The notes under the pieces are model-generated. The model did no database searches, was not told the origin of the DNA, and saw nothing but the letters and a program-made list of their open reading frames with translations. From NCBI GenBank assembly GCA_031413815.1, contig JANOFU010000084.1, forward strand, positions 1 through 14,963: a stretch of 14,963 bases of DNA. The letters run 5' to 3'. The position numbers and the translations under genes were made by a program. The DNA comes from JAGVSR01 sp031413815. GTDB taxonomy: Bacteria; Pseudomonadota; Alphaproteobacteria; Rhizobiales; Hyphomicrobiaceae. Position 1 is the stretch's first letter. Each line of letters opens with the position of its first letter. Shown one piece after another: positions 1 through 7,626 of this stretch.

Positions 1-169
1 TGGCGGCACATTCCTTTGCAAGGTGCTGCAAGGCGGAACTGAAAAGGACCTGCTAGATGTTTTGAAGCGGTCGTTTGCCACCGTGCGCCACATCAAGCCG
101 CCTGCGAGCCGCAGCGATAGCGCGGAGCTTTACGTCCTCGCGACCGGATTTCGCGGGACGAAGACGTGA
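1..169 (+). CDS. rlmE: 23S rRNA 2'-O-ribose methyltransferase RlmE (FtsJ/RrmJ), 3' end only
   Basis: Only the last 55 codons are present; the gene enters from the left edge and the complete reading frame begins at base 2. The translation contains CKVLQG, then HIKPPASRSDSAELYVLATG, and stops at TGA 167-169. This matches the C-terminal strands of the RlmE family, which methylates the 2'-OH of U2552 in the 23S rRNA A-loop using SAM. The Lys of CKVLQG and the Glu of SAELYVLATG correspond to the last two residues of the family's K-D-K-E catalytic tetrad. From memory, rlmE just upstream of guaB is a common order in Hyphomicrobiales, which supports the call. The N-terminal SAM-binding part lies outside the window. 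Confidence 0.88.
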   Translation, partial: GGTFLCKVLQGGTEKDLLDVLKRSFATVRHIKPPASRSDSAELYVLATGFRGTKT

Positions 170-180
170 AAGCTCATCCT

Positions 181-215
181 GAAAATAGAAACGGCGGCCG
201 CTGGTGCGACCGCCG
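181..215 (-). terminator. Rho-independent terminator of pqqA
   Basis: Read on the minus strand, CGGCGGTCGC, loop ACCA and GCGGCCGCCG form a 10-bp stem with one G-U pair, followed at once by TTTCTATTTTC. On the plus strand the same position is an A-C mismatch and no T-tract follows, so the signal belongs to the minus strand, the strand of pqqA. A second minus-strand hairpin (CTCGCG, loop GTTTT, CGCGAG; bases 227-243) lies between it and the pqqA stop. Transcription of pqqA therefore probably ends before the convergent rlmE. Confidence 0.7.
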
Positions 216-257
216 CTCAAAAGCCGCTCGCGAAAACCGCGAGGCAACCATCATCAA

Positions 258-347
258 TTAGATGAGGTCGATTTCAGCTGGCAGGTACGACGTCACTTCG
301 AGGCCGACTTCCTGCTCGCGAACTGCGGGCTTGGTCCAGGTCTTCAT
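258..347 (-). CDS. pqqA: Coenzyme PQQ precursor peptide PqqA (stand-alone)
   Basis: A 29-codon gene: ATG at 347-345, TAA at 260-258. The peptide begins MKTWTKPAV and ends in EVTSYLPAEIDLI. PqqA is the ribosomal substrate from which pyrroloquinoline quinone is made: PqqE, with chaperone PqqD, cross-links the Glu and Tyr of a conserved E-x3-Y, and both residues are later excised. Here these are Glu17 and Tyr21. The N-terminal MK-W plus EVTSYxxAEID closely resembles Methylobacterium PqqA. A GGAGG Shine-Dalgarno lies nine bases before ATG (bases 357-361 on the plus strand), and a terminator follows the stop. No pqqB, C, D or E is adjacent: downstream is the tail of rlmE, upstream the divergent guaB. 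It may be the only pqqA, supplied from a separate locus, or an extra copy. PQQ serves periplasmic quinoprotein dehydrogenases. Confidence 0.88.
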   Translation of the reverse strand: MKTWTKPAVREQEVGLEVTSYLPAEIDLI

Positions 348-378
348 GTAATGTTTCCTCCAATTTATGCGTGCTCAA

Positions 379-390
379 CTCTCTAGAGAG
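379..390. promoter_or_regulatory. Perfect palindrome CTCTCTAGAGAG in the pqqA leader
   Basis: A perfect 12-base palindrome lies at about +1 to +12 relative to the proposed pqqA promoter. That position would suit an operator or a site affecting early transcription. No regulator is identified. Confidence 0.35.
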
Positions 391-396
391 CGTGTT

Positions 397-426
397 GTCA
401 TACTGAGTGGGGGCAACGAGGTCCAA
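397..426 (-). promoter_or_regulatory. Candidate pqqA promoter
   Basis: On the minus strand TTGGAC (426-421) and TATGAC (402-397) are separated by 18 bases and resemble a sigma-70 promoter. A start would fall near base 390, giving a leader of about 43 bases before the pqqA ATG. The match is moderate and rests on sequence alone. Confidence 0.4.
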
Positions 427-433
427 TTGATTT

Positions 434-464
434 TTGCTTAGAGCAACATCAGCGTACCTGATGT
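434..464. promoter_or_regulatory. Two adjacent inverted repeats between divergent pqqA and guaB
   Basis: TTGCT-tag-AGCAA (434-446) abuts ACATCAG-cgtac-CTGATGT (446-464), the latter a perfect 7+7 inverted repeat with a 5-base spacer. They sit in the shared upstream region of divergent pqqA and guaB, just upstream of the proposed pqqA -35 and about 220 bases before guaB. The size suits a dimeric regulator's operator. The regulated gene and the protein are unknown. Confidence 0.35.
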
Positions 465-684
465 GTTACAGTGTTTCATTGCAGGAGTGCTTATAGCGTG
501 TTTCGGGCCGGCCGAACCCTGGACCACCCGGGGTGTTTCCCGCCTTGCCCCTCAAAACGCCGCAGTAGCGGCGGTCCGGATCTCTTCCCCTGCCCCGACT
601 CGGGTGGTATAGCCGTGGCGACATTGCGGGGCGTGCGCTGGCGGCGCTGCCTGATCTGTCACCCTCACGACAAGGAGAGCTTCC

Positions 685-2184
685 ATGGCGAAGAGCCCAA
701 TCCATAGCGATTTGGGGCTTGCTCTGACGTTTGATGACGTCCTTCTGGTGCCCGCCGCCTCTGAAGTGATGCCGAGTCAAGTCAGTGTTGCTTCGCGCGT
801 GACGAAGTCCATCAAAGTTAACATCCCGATCATTTCCTCGGCCATGGATACGGTGACCGAGAGCCGGCTGGCCATCGCCGTAGCCCAGGAAGGCGGAATC
901 GGCGTTCTGCACCGCAATCTGGAGCCGAAAGATCAGGCGCACCAAGCTGCTCAAGTCAAGAAGTACGAAAGCGGCATCGTCCTCAACCCGGTCACGATCC
1001 ATCCGACGGCCGAGTTGCAAGAAGCTCTGAAGCTGATGGCCGACAACAGCATCTCCGGTATTCCCGTGGTCGAGACGCCCAAAAACGGTGCCCTGAAGGG
1101 CAAGCTGGTTGGCATCCTCACCAATCGAGACGTGCGCTTTGCCACCAATCCGCAGCAGCGGGTGGCCGAGTTGATGACCAAGGACAAGCTGATCACGGTC
1201 AAGCGCGGCGTCAGTCAGGATGAAGCCAAACGGCTTTTGCATCAGCACCGCATCGAAAAGCTCGTCGTTGTCGATGATGACTTCCACTGCGTCGGCCTGA
1301 TCACCGTCAAAGATATCGAGAAGGCGCAGAAGCGCCCAAACTCGTGCAAGGACAGCGAAGGCCGCTTGCGCGTCGCCGCCGCAACGACTGTGGGCGAAGA
1401 TGGGTTTGAACGCACCGAGGCCCTGATTGCTGCTGGCTGCGATCTCATTGTGGTCGATACGGCGCACGGCCATTCCAAGCGGGTGCTGGAAGCGGTGACG
1501 CGCATCAAAAAGATGTCGAACGCGGTGCAGGTCGCGGCGGGCAACGTGGCAACCGCTGCGGCAACCCGGGCCCTCATCGATGCCGGTGCCGATGCTGTGA
1601 AGGTCGGGATCGGGCCTGGCTCGATTTGCACAACGCGCATTGTGGCTGGCGTCGGCGTTCCGCAACTGACGGCGATTATCAACTGCGCCAATGAAGCGCA
1701 AAAGGATGGCATTCCGATCATCGCCGACGGTGGCATCCGCTACTCCGGCGATGTCGTCAAAGCTCTCGCTGCGGGCGCCGATTGCGTCATGATCGGATCG
1801 TTGCTGGCGGGAACCGATGAAGCACCCGGCGACACATACCTCTATCAAGGCCGTACCTATAAGTCCTACCGCGGCATGGGCTCAGTGGGGGCGATGGCGC
1901 GCGGCTCGGCGGATCGCTATTTCCAACAGGAAGTCAAAGACACGTTGAAGCTCGTGCCCGAAGGCATCGAAGGTCAGGTGCCATACAAAGGCCCGGTCGA
2001 CGGCGTTTTGCACCAGCTCGTCGGCGGCTTGCGGGCTGGCATGGGCTATACGGGAGCGCGGACGCTGCAAGAGCTGCGCGAAATATCCGAGTTCGTGCGC
2101 ATCTCGCCAGCCGCCATGCGTGAAAGCCACGCCCATGGCGTGCTGATTACGCGCGAGAGCCCGAACTATCCGGGCGGGATCTGA
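685..2184 (+). CDS. guaB: Inosine-5'-monophosphate dehydrogenase
   Basis: Oxidises IMP to XMP with NAD+, the committed step of guanine nucleotide synthesis, in the cytoplasm. At 499 residues it has family-typical length. The barrel begins with LTFDDVLLVPAAS; two CBS domains interrupt it at roughly residues 95-215 (HPTAELQEALKLMADNSISG, then RGVSQDEAKRLLHQHRIEKL). The catalytic loop GPGSICTTR carries the nucleophile Cys315. The flap motif YRGMGSVGAM (from Tyr395) is followed by SADRYF with the catalytic Arg411-Tyr412 pair. ATG 685 is preceded by AAGGAGAG at good spacing. It heads the co-directional run ending in guaA. The 200 bases upstream hold no riboswitch I recognise. Confidence 0.97.
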   Translation: MAKSPIHSDLGLALTFDDVLLVPAASEVMPSQVSVASRVTKSIKVNIPIISSAMDTVTESRLAIAVAQEGGIGVLHRNLEPKDQAHQAAQVKKYESGIVLNPVTIHPTAELQEALKLMADNSISGIPVVETPKNGALKGKLVGILTNRDVRFATNPQQRVAELMTKDKLITVKRGVSQDEAKRLLHQHRIEKLVVVDDDFHCVGLITVKDIEKAQKRPNSCKDSEGRLRVAAATTVGEDGFERTEALIAAGCDLIVVDTAHGHSKRVLEAVTRIKKMSNAVQVAAGNVATAAATRALIDAGADAVKVGIGPGSICTTRIVAGVGVPQLTAIINCANEAQKDGIPIIADGGIRYSGDVVKALAAGADCVMIGSLLAGTDEAPGDTYLYQGRTYKSYRGMGSVGAMARGSADRYFQQEVKDTLKLVPEGIEGQVPYKGPVDGVLHQLVGGLRAGMGYTGARTLQELREISEFVRISPAAMRESHAHGVLITRESPNYPGGI

Positions 2185-2215
2185 CAACAATCAAAGCGCA
2201 TGATGCGGAGTTCGA

Positions 2216-2647
2216 ATGACTGACGCTCAATTGCTTGCGCCTGTTCTCGTGCAGGTGCTTCTGACTTTTGTTGTGCTGATCCTGATGGGCGGCGCGCGCG
2301 GGCGCTCGCTGACGGCGTCGAAGCGCTCGCTGGAGGATCCAGCTGTGGCTAACGGCACCGTTGAATGGTCCGAAGACGCTTTGCTGCGCTCCAACAACTT
2401 TAAGAACCAGTTTGAAATCCCGGTGTTATTCTACGCCGCCGTTCTGTTCGCTTTGTACTTTAAGCAGGCTGACGGGGTGATGATTGGCTTGGCCTGGATC
2501 TTCGCCGTGTCCCGCCTGGCGCATGCGACTGTGCATCTGAGTTCCAACATCGTGATGTGGCGCGGGGCCTTCTATCTGATTGGCGTGGCGGCTCTGGCCG
2601 CGATGTGGGTCGTGCTCGGCTCGTCCGTTCTGATGGGCGGGGTGTAG
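2216..2647 (+). CDS. MAPEG family integral membrane protein
   Basis: A 143-residue protein with about four hydrophobic segments, starting 31 bases after guaB with CGGAG upstream of its ATG. It shows the MAPEG signature: NNFKNQFEIPVLFYA (residues 60-74, including N64-Q-F-E-I-P69), then SRLAHATVHLSSN and a conserved Arg in MWRGAFY. MAPEG proteins are inner-membrane trimers; eukaryotic members act in eicosanoid and glutathione metabolism, whereas this short bacterial type is mostly uncharacterised. Its stop is only three bases before the next ATG, so it is very probably co-transcribed with the methyltransferase. The substrate is unknown; no link to purines is evident. Confidence 0.85.
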   Translation: MTDAQLLAPVLVQVLLTFVVLILMGGARGRSLTASKRSLEDPAVANGTVEWSEDALLRSNNFKNQFEIPVLFYAAVLFALYFKQADGVMIGLAWIFAVSRLAHATVHLSSNIVMWRGAFYLIGVAALAAMWVVLGSSVLMGGV

Positions 2648-2650
2648 GTC

Positions 2651-3943
2651 ATGCGCCCCGGCGCACGTATCAAAGCTGCCACGGAGGTTCTGGACGCGAT
2701 CCTTGGCCGCCACCAGCCCGTCGCCATCGCCCTGGCGGATTGGGGCAAGGCGCACCGCTTTGCAGGCTCTGGAGATCGCAACGCCATTGGCGGGATCGTC
2801 TACGACGCGCTGCGGCGGCGAGCTTCGATTGCGTGGGCGCTTGGCAGCGATAGTCCAAGAGTTTTGGCAATTGGAGCCGCGCAATCTGCGTTGGCACTCC
2901 AGCCGCACGAGGTGATCGCCGCCTGCGATGGGAGTGACTGGGCACCTGAGGCTTTGACGGAGGCAGAACAGGCCGGGCTGACCCGGCCGCTGGATGATGC
3001 ACCCGATCATGTCCGCGCCGACATTCCAGAATGGCTGTGGCCGGGCTTTGAGCGGATCTATGGCGCCTCGGCTGTTGCCGAAGGTCAGGCCATGGCGCAG
3101 CGTGCCCCGGCCGATCTTCGCGTCAACACACTGAAATCAATGCGCGAGAAAGTGCTGAAGGCGCTGCAAGAGTACGGCGCAGAGCCAACACCCTATTCGC
3201 CCATCGGCGTGCGTGTCCCCGCTCCGCAAGGCCCCATCCGGACGCCCAATCTTCAGGCGGAAGCCGCGTTCCAAGCGGGCTGGTTTGAAATCCAGGATGA
3301 AGGCTCGCAATTGGTGGCGCTGCTCTCGGGCGCGGGTCCTCGCCTCCAAGTCCTCGATCTGTGCGCAGGTGGCGGCGGCAAAACGCTTGCTATGGCGGCG
3401 GCTATGCAGAACACCGGCCAAATCTACGCTTACGATCAAGATCGCATGCGGCTCAAACCCATCTTTGATCGCATCAAGCGGGCGGGCGTGCGCAGCGTGC
3501 AGATCCTGCGGGCGGGTGATGAGAAAGCATTGCTCGCGCTGGGTCCGCGGTTCGATACCGTTCTGGTCGATGCGCCGTGCACGGGAACAGGCACATGGCG
3601 GCGCAAGCCCGATGCCAAGTGGAAGCTAAAGGCGCGCAATCTGGAAGAACGCCAAGCCGAACAGTCGGCGCTGCTCGATCAAGCCGCCACCCTGGTGAAG
3701 CCCGGTGGGCGGCTCGTCTATGTCACGTGCTCGGTTCTGCCGGAAGAAAACACAGACCAAGCCGCGGCCTTTGTCAGCCGCACGACGGGCTTTGACGTGC
3801 TGCCATTCGGCGACGTGTGGCGCGCCGCTCTGGCAACAGAGCCGCCCGTATCAGCAGATGGCCGCATGGATACATTGACTCTGACACCCGGCCAGCATGG
3901 AACCGATGGGTTCTTTTTTGCCGTGTTCACGAAACGCATGTGA
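2651..3943 (+). CDS. RsmB/NOP-type RNA (cytosine-C5) methyltransferase
   Basis: Transfers methyl from SAM to C5 of a cytosine, probably in rRNA. Of its 430 residues the first ~140 are an accessory region (RIKAATEVLDAIL) and the rest the catalytic Rossmann domain. Motif I is LDLCAGGGGKT (Asp236 onward). Motif IV DAPCTGTGTWRRKPDAKW contains Cys310, the residue that assists product release. Motif VI VTCSVLPEEN contains Cys360, the expected nucleophile. Both cysteines mark the m5C family. The N-terminal domain is not clearly the NusB-like domain of E. coli RsmB, so the exact target (C967 of 16S rRNA or another site) is not settled and no gene symbol is given. ATG 2651 follows the MAPEG stop by three bases. 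Confidence 0.9.
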   Translation: MRPGARIKAATEVLDAILGRHQPVAIALADWGKAHRFAGSGDRNAIGGIVYDALRRRASIAWALGSDSPRVLAIGAAQSALALQPHEVIAACDGSDWAPEALTEAEQAGLTRPLDDAPDHVRADIPEWLWPGFERIYGASAVAEGQAMAQRAPADLRVNTLKSMREKVLKALQEYGAEPTPYSPIGVRVPAPQGPIRTPNLQAEAAFQAGWFEIQDEGSQLVALLSGAGPRLQVLDLCAGGGGKTLAMAAAMQNTGQIYAYDQDRMRLKPIFDRIKRAGVRSVQILRAGDEKALLALGPRFDTVLVDAPCTGTGTWRRKPDAKWKLKARNLEERQAEQSALLDQAATLVKPGGRLVYVTCSVLPEENTDQAAAFVSRTTGFDVLPFGDVWRAALATEPPVSADGRMDTLTLTPGQHGTDGFFFAVFTKRM

Positions 3944-3952
3944 TTGACGCAG

Positions 3953-4906
3953 ATGCAAACCAGTCTTGATCGTACCGCACAGAGCCTGGTGCTCGCCGAT
4001 GGGCAGCGCGTGGGGTATGCGGAGTACGGCGATCCACATGGCAAGCCAGTCTTGGCCTTGCACGGCGCGCCCGCCTGCCGGCTGATGTTTGCCATTGCCG
4101 ATGCGCCCGCCCGCCGGTTGGGGCTCCGGCTCATCGCGCCGGATCGCCCGGGGTATGGACTGACCCCCATCGATGCTGCGCCCACACTCGTCAAGCGCGC
4201 GGCTTGGCTCGCGGAGTTTGCTGATACACTCGGTCTCGACCGTTTTGGCATTCTGGGAATCTCCGGCGGCGCGCCCTACTCCGTCGCGCTGGCCGCGCGG
4301 CTTGGGTCGCGCATCACGGGCTTGGCGCTGGTCTCACCCATGGGTCCCGTCGCCGATTACGCAGCTACACCCCAAAGCGCGCGCGATCCGATCCCGTTCT
4401 GGCAGCGCCGGTTCTTTTTGCATTTGGCCAAGCGGACCTGGCTGACGCACCCGTTTGGTTCGCTCGGCGGCCGCCTGTTCCGCGCGTCGCCCGACACATT
4501 CAGCGGATGGGTTCCGCGACTGGCCGGAGCCGCGGACGCAGCCATCCTGTCACAAACCTATGTCCGCGAGCGCATGATTCCGATGACGGTGGAAGCCTTC
4601 CGGCAAGGGGCTCTGGGTGCGACCTCAGACTTGGAGATTTTCTCTCAGCCCTGGGGGATCGACTACGCCAAGATAGCAGCGCCGTCGATTCTATGGCAAG
4701 GCACGGCCGATACAGTGGTGCCGCCAGTTGCTGCCTATCATTTGTCATCCTTGCTTCTGGGCTGCCGCCTTAATCGGATCGAAGGAGCAGGGCACTTCTG
4801 GGTGTTCAACCACGTAGAGGCCGTTTTGACTGAAGCATGTGGTGCATTGTCGGGCCGGACGGGACCGGTTTCAGACCAATCATCCACCGGGCGCGCGCAA
4901 CCGTAA
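3953..4906 (+). CDS. Alpha/beta hydrolase
   Basis: A 317-residue alpha/beta-fold hydrolase. The oxyanion-hole motif LHGAPACRL comes first, then the nucleophile elbow GISGGAP with Ser104, the acid Asp253 in WQGTADTVVP and the base His281 in GAGHFWV: a complete catalytic triad. APDRPGYGLT after the oxyanion strand is typical of the family. The substrate cannot be predicted. The previous gene's TGA ends at 3943. An in-frame TTG at 3944 could also start translation, but ATG 3953 is preferred because TTG is weaker and neither has a clear Shine-Dalgarno. The tight junction suggests co-transcription with the methyltransferase. Confidence 0.85.
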   Translation: MQTSLDRTAQSLVLADGQRVGYAEYGDPHGKPVLALHGAPACRLMFAIADAPARRLGLRLIAPDRPGYGLTPIDAAPTLVKRAAWLAEFADTLGLDRFGILGISGGAPYSVALAARLGSRITGLALVSPMGPVADYAATPQSARDPIPFWQRRFFLHLAKRTWLTHPFGSLGGRLFRASPDTFSGWVPRLAGAADAAILSQTYVRERMIPMTVEAFRQGALGATSDLEIFSQPWGIDYAKIAAPSILWQGTADTVVPPVAAYHLSSLLLGCRLNRIEGAGHFWVFNHVEAVLTEACGALSGRTGPVSDQSSTGRAQP

Positions 4907-4938
4907 TCCCTTCAACCCCTTAAAACGGCGGATGTTTT

Positions 4939-5388
4939 ATGAGCCAGTACGTTTCCCTCCTCGGATTCTTTTTGATCGTTGCAGCCGCCGCAACCACCGG
5001 CGCGCTCTACAGCACAGGGCCCTGGTACGAAGCACTGACGAAGCCCTGGTGGACACCGCCCAACTGGTTGTTCCCGATCGCCTGGACGGTTTTGTATCTC
5101 ATGATCGCCATCGCCGGCTGGCGCGTGTGGCAGGCTCAGGGCATCGGCCCGGCCCTCGTCGTGTGGGGCATCGGCCTGGTGCTGAACACGGCCTGGTCGT
5201 GGCTGATGTTCGGGCGCCACGATATTGGACTCGCACTGGTCGACGTCACCCTCATGTGGATGTCGATCGTGGCGTTCATCGTCCTAGCCCTGCCGGTTGA
5301 CCGGACAGCGGCTCTTCTGTTTGTGCCGTATCTCGTCTGGGTCAGCTATGCGGCAGCGCTCAACTTCGTGATTTGGCGCTGGAATTGA
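4939..5388 (+). CDS. tspO: TspO/MBR family tryptophan-rich sensory protein
   Basis: A 149-residue protein with five predicted membrane helices and a very high Trp content. Family motifs are plain: GPWYEALTKPWWTPPNWLFP (residues 27-46), then WTVLYLMIAIAGW, LNTAWSWLMFG in the fourth helix and PYLVWVSYAAALNFVIW in the fifth. TspO proteins bind porphyrins and related tetrapyrroles in the membrane; in Rhodobacter TspO influences photosynthesis gene expression, and bacterial members are linked to stress. It starts 32 bases after the hydrolase on the same strand. The role here is inferred from family only. Confidence 0.92.
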   Translation: MSQYVSLLGFFLIVAAAATTGALYSTGPWYEALTKPWWTPPNWLFPIAWTVLYLMIAIAGWRVWQAQGIGPALVVWGIGLVLNTAWSWLMFGRHDIGLALVDVTLMWMSIVAFIVLALPVDRTAALLFVPYLVWVSYAAALNFVIWRWN

Positions 5389-5474
5389 GCCTCAGTGGGT
5401 GCCGGGTGCGGGAAGGTGTTGACCGCGACGCTTATGCCGTTGCTTGGCCCCAGGTGATCGCGTAACCGCTGATT

Positions 5475-7022
5475 ATGACTGATAGCATCCTGATCATCGA
5501 TTTTGGCAGCCAGGTCACCCAGCTGATTGCGCGCCGCGTGCGTGAGGCGGGGGTCTACTGCGAAATCCACCCCTTTCAAAGCGCTGACGCCGCGTTTGCA
5601 AAGCTGAAGCCTAAGGCCGTGATCTTATCGGGAGGGCCGTCTTCGGTAACGGAGGCGGGTAGCCCGCGCGCGCCGCAAGCGGTGTTTGATGCCAGGATCC
5701 CCGTGCTCGGGATCTGCTACGGCCAACAGACGATGGCCGAACAACTGGGTGGCAAAGTCGAGAGCGGGCACCACCGCGAATTCGGCCGCGCGATGGTCAG
5801 CGTCAAATCCGCGAGCCCCCTGTTCGAGGGAGTGTGGTCGCCAGGTGGGGAACATCAGGTTTGGATGAGCCATGGCGATCGCGTGACGCGGCTGCCGGAT
5901 GGCTTCCAAGTGATCGCTGCCAGCGAGAATGCGCCGTATGCTGCCGTCGCGGATGAAGCCCGCCGGTTTTATGCGGTGCAGTTCCACCCGGAAGTGGTGC
6001 ACACGCCGGAAGGTGCGAAGCTCCTGTCAAACTTCGTCCACAAAATCGCGGGCCTCAAGTCTGATTGGACGATGGCCGCCTATCGCCGCGAGATGATATC
6101 CAAGATCCGCGCCCAAGTCGGCAAGGGCCGTGTCATCTGTGGCCTATCGGGCGGCGTTGATAGCGCGGTCGCCGCTGTGCTCATTCACGAAGCGATCGGC
6201 GAGCAACTCACCTGCGTGTTCGTCGATCATGGCCTCATGCGCGCCTCCGAAGCCGAGCAGGTCGTCGGTCTGTTCCGCGATCACTACAACATTCCGCTCG
6301 TACACGTTGATGCCTCGGTGCAGTTCCTAGATGCGCTTGCGGGCATTTCCGATCCCGAGACCAAGCGCAAGCTCATCGGCCGGCACTTCATCGACGTGTT
6401 CGAGGCCGAGGCCAAAAAAATCGGCGGTGCCGATTTCCTCGCGCAAGGCACGCTGTATCCCGATGTCATAGAGAGCGTGTCGTTCACTGGCGGCCCGTCG
6501 GTGACGATCAAGTCGCATCACAATGTCGGCGGCCTGCCCGACCGCATGAACATGAAACTCGTCGAGCCGCTGCGCGAATTGTTCAAGGATGAAGTGCGTG
6601 CGCTCGGCCGCGAGCTCGGCCTGCCGGACGTGTTTGTGGGCCGTCATCCGTTCCCGGGACCGGGTCTCGCCATTCGCATCCCCGGCGAAATCACGACAGA
6701 AAAGCTCGACATCCTGCGCAAGGCCGATGCCATCTACCTCGATGAAATCCGCAAAGCCGGGCTCTACGACGACATCTGGCAAGCCTTCGCGGTGCTGCTG
6801 CCTGTCCGCACCGTCGGCGTCATGGGCGACGGTCGCACGTATGATCATGTGCTGGCCCTGCGCGCCGTCACCTCCGTCGATGGCATGACGGCCGACTTCT
6901 TCCCCTTCGATATGACCTTCCTCGGTCGCGCCGCCACCCGCATCATCAACGAAGTGCGCGGCGTCAACCGCGTCGTCTACGACGTGACCTCAAAACCGCC
7001 CGGCACGATCGAGTGGGAGTGA
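5475..7022 (+). CDS. guaA: GMP synthase (glutamine-hydrolysing)
   Basis: Converts XMP to GMP using ATP and glutamine-derived ammonia, the step after GuaB. The 515-residue protein has all parts: a class I glutamine amidotransferase domain (residues ~1-190) with Cys81 in GICYGQQ and His171/Glu173 in FHPEV; the ATP-pyrophosphatase P-loop SGGVDS at 225-230; and the C-terminal dimerisation domain ending PPGTIEWE. The LTCVFVDHGLMR and GHHREFGR stretches are characteristic. The Shine-Dalgarno is weak, which fits its place downstream in the run beginning at guaB, although 86 bases separate it from tspO and a local promoter cannot be excluded. A palindrome overlaps its stop codon. Confidence 0.97.
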   Translation: MTDSILIIDFGSQVTQLIARRVREAGVYCEIHPFQSADAAFAKLKPKAVILSGGPSSVTEAGSPRAPQAVFDARIPVLGICYGQQTMAEQLGGKVESGHHREFGRAMVSVKSASPLFEGVWSPGGEHQVWMSHGDRVTRLPDGFQVIAASENAPYAAVADEARRFYAVQFHPEVVHTPEGAKLLSNFVHKIAGLKSDWTMAAYRREMISKIRAQVGKGRVICGLSGGVDSAVAAVLIHEAIGEQLTCVFVDHGLMRASEAEQVVGLFRDHYNIPLVHVDASVQFLDALAGISDPETKRKLIGRHFIDVFEAEAKKIGGADFLAQGTLYPDVIESVSFTGGPSVTIKSHHNVGGLPDRMNMKLVEPLRELFKDEVRALGRELGLPDVFVGRHPFPGPGLAIRIPGEITTEKLDILRKADAIYLDEIRKAGLYDDIWQAFAVLLPVRTVGVMGDGRTYDHVLALRAVTSVDGMTADFFPFDMTFLGRAATRIINEVRGVNRVVYDVTSKPPGTIEWE

Positions 7023-7033
7023 GAAATCTCACT
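7018..7033. repeat. Inverted repeat spanning the guaA stop codon
   Basis: AGTGAG-aaat-CTCACT is a perfect 6+6 inverted repeat that includes the TGA stop (7020-7022). No T-tract follows, so it is a poor intrinsic terminator. It could be an mRNA 3'-end structure or mark a recombination site, since the guaA 3' end is a known insertion site for integrative elements. Confidence 0.4.
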
Positions 7034-7626
7034 GATTGTGCTGATACGGTAAACACCTGTCAGGGCGCCACGGTTCATTCTCGTGGACAGAAAGAGGTGG
7101 GGGCGTGCCGCTCCGGAGCGGGTTGAAGTGGCGTTGTCAGACGTCCATCTGCCCCTGCGGAGGCTGGCCTTTTTCACAGTTGACAGACTGCCCCGGCCCA
7201 AGCTCTCGACGTCCGATATTGCGTCCAATCTCGTGAACGTATCGCGTGCCTGCAAGGTGATTTGACACTCCGGTAAGCAGCTCTGCGAGATCCGCCGCAA
7301 CGTCCAGACCTTCGGCGCTAACGGCAATACTGACTGCGGCATTACCAAGGGTGTCAACTGCTTACGGGCAAATCGAAAACGATCCAGCAACCTGTAACAT
7401 TTCTGTCAAGTCACCGTACCTGATTTAAATCCACTTAACCAAGTTAAATTGACTGGATTACTTCTCCGACAGCCTGCTCGTTCAATGGCGGCGCTTCAGA
7501 TCCAATCGGGCCTCCGATGCGTTTTATGAGCATGCAAAAATTTTTTCGACTCAACCGTTGATGCCGGGAGTGAGTTGTTCTGCCGGATCATTTCGGCATA
7601 TTTTTAGCTTTATGAGGAACCGCCAA
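7034..7626. other. Gene-poor stretch after guaA
   Basis: About 590 bases with no gene I recognise. Short open frames exist on both strands but lack Shine-Dalgarno sequences and family features. One plus-strand frame runs 7083-7265 to a TGA and continues open to TAA near 7399, which could be a decayed gene, but no similarity is evident. Small structures seen: palindrome CCGCTCCGGAGCGG (7108-7121), inverted repeat CCACG/CGTGG near 7071-7086, and TTAAC-caa-GTTAA (7435-7447) beside TTGACT (7449-7454) in AT-rich DNA that may be part of a promoter for the gene at 7627. Confidence 0.5.

Noticed and set aside
453..462. CGTACCTGAT shared with 7415-7424, flanking the gua run
   Set aside because: A 10-base match is expected by chance many times in a window of this size.
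466..1848. Long open frame on the minus strand (460 codons) antisense to guaB
   Set aside because: Shadow of GC-rich guaB; the translation is low-quality (His/Arg/Asp-rich) with no start context or family motif.
6977..7390. Minus-strand frame ending SHSIVPGGFEVTS
   Set aside because: Its end is the antisense of the guaA C-terminus; the upstream part shows no family features.
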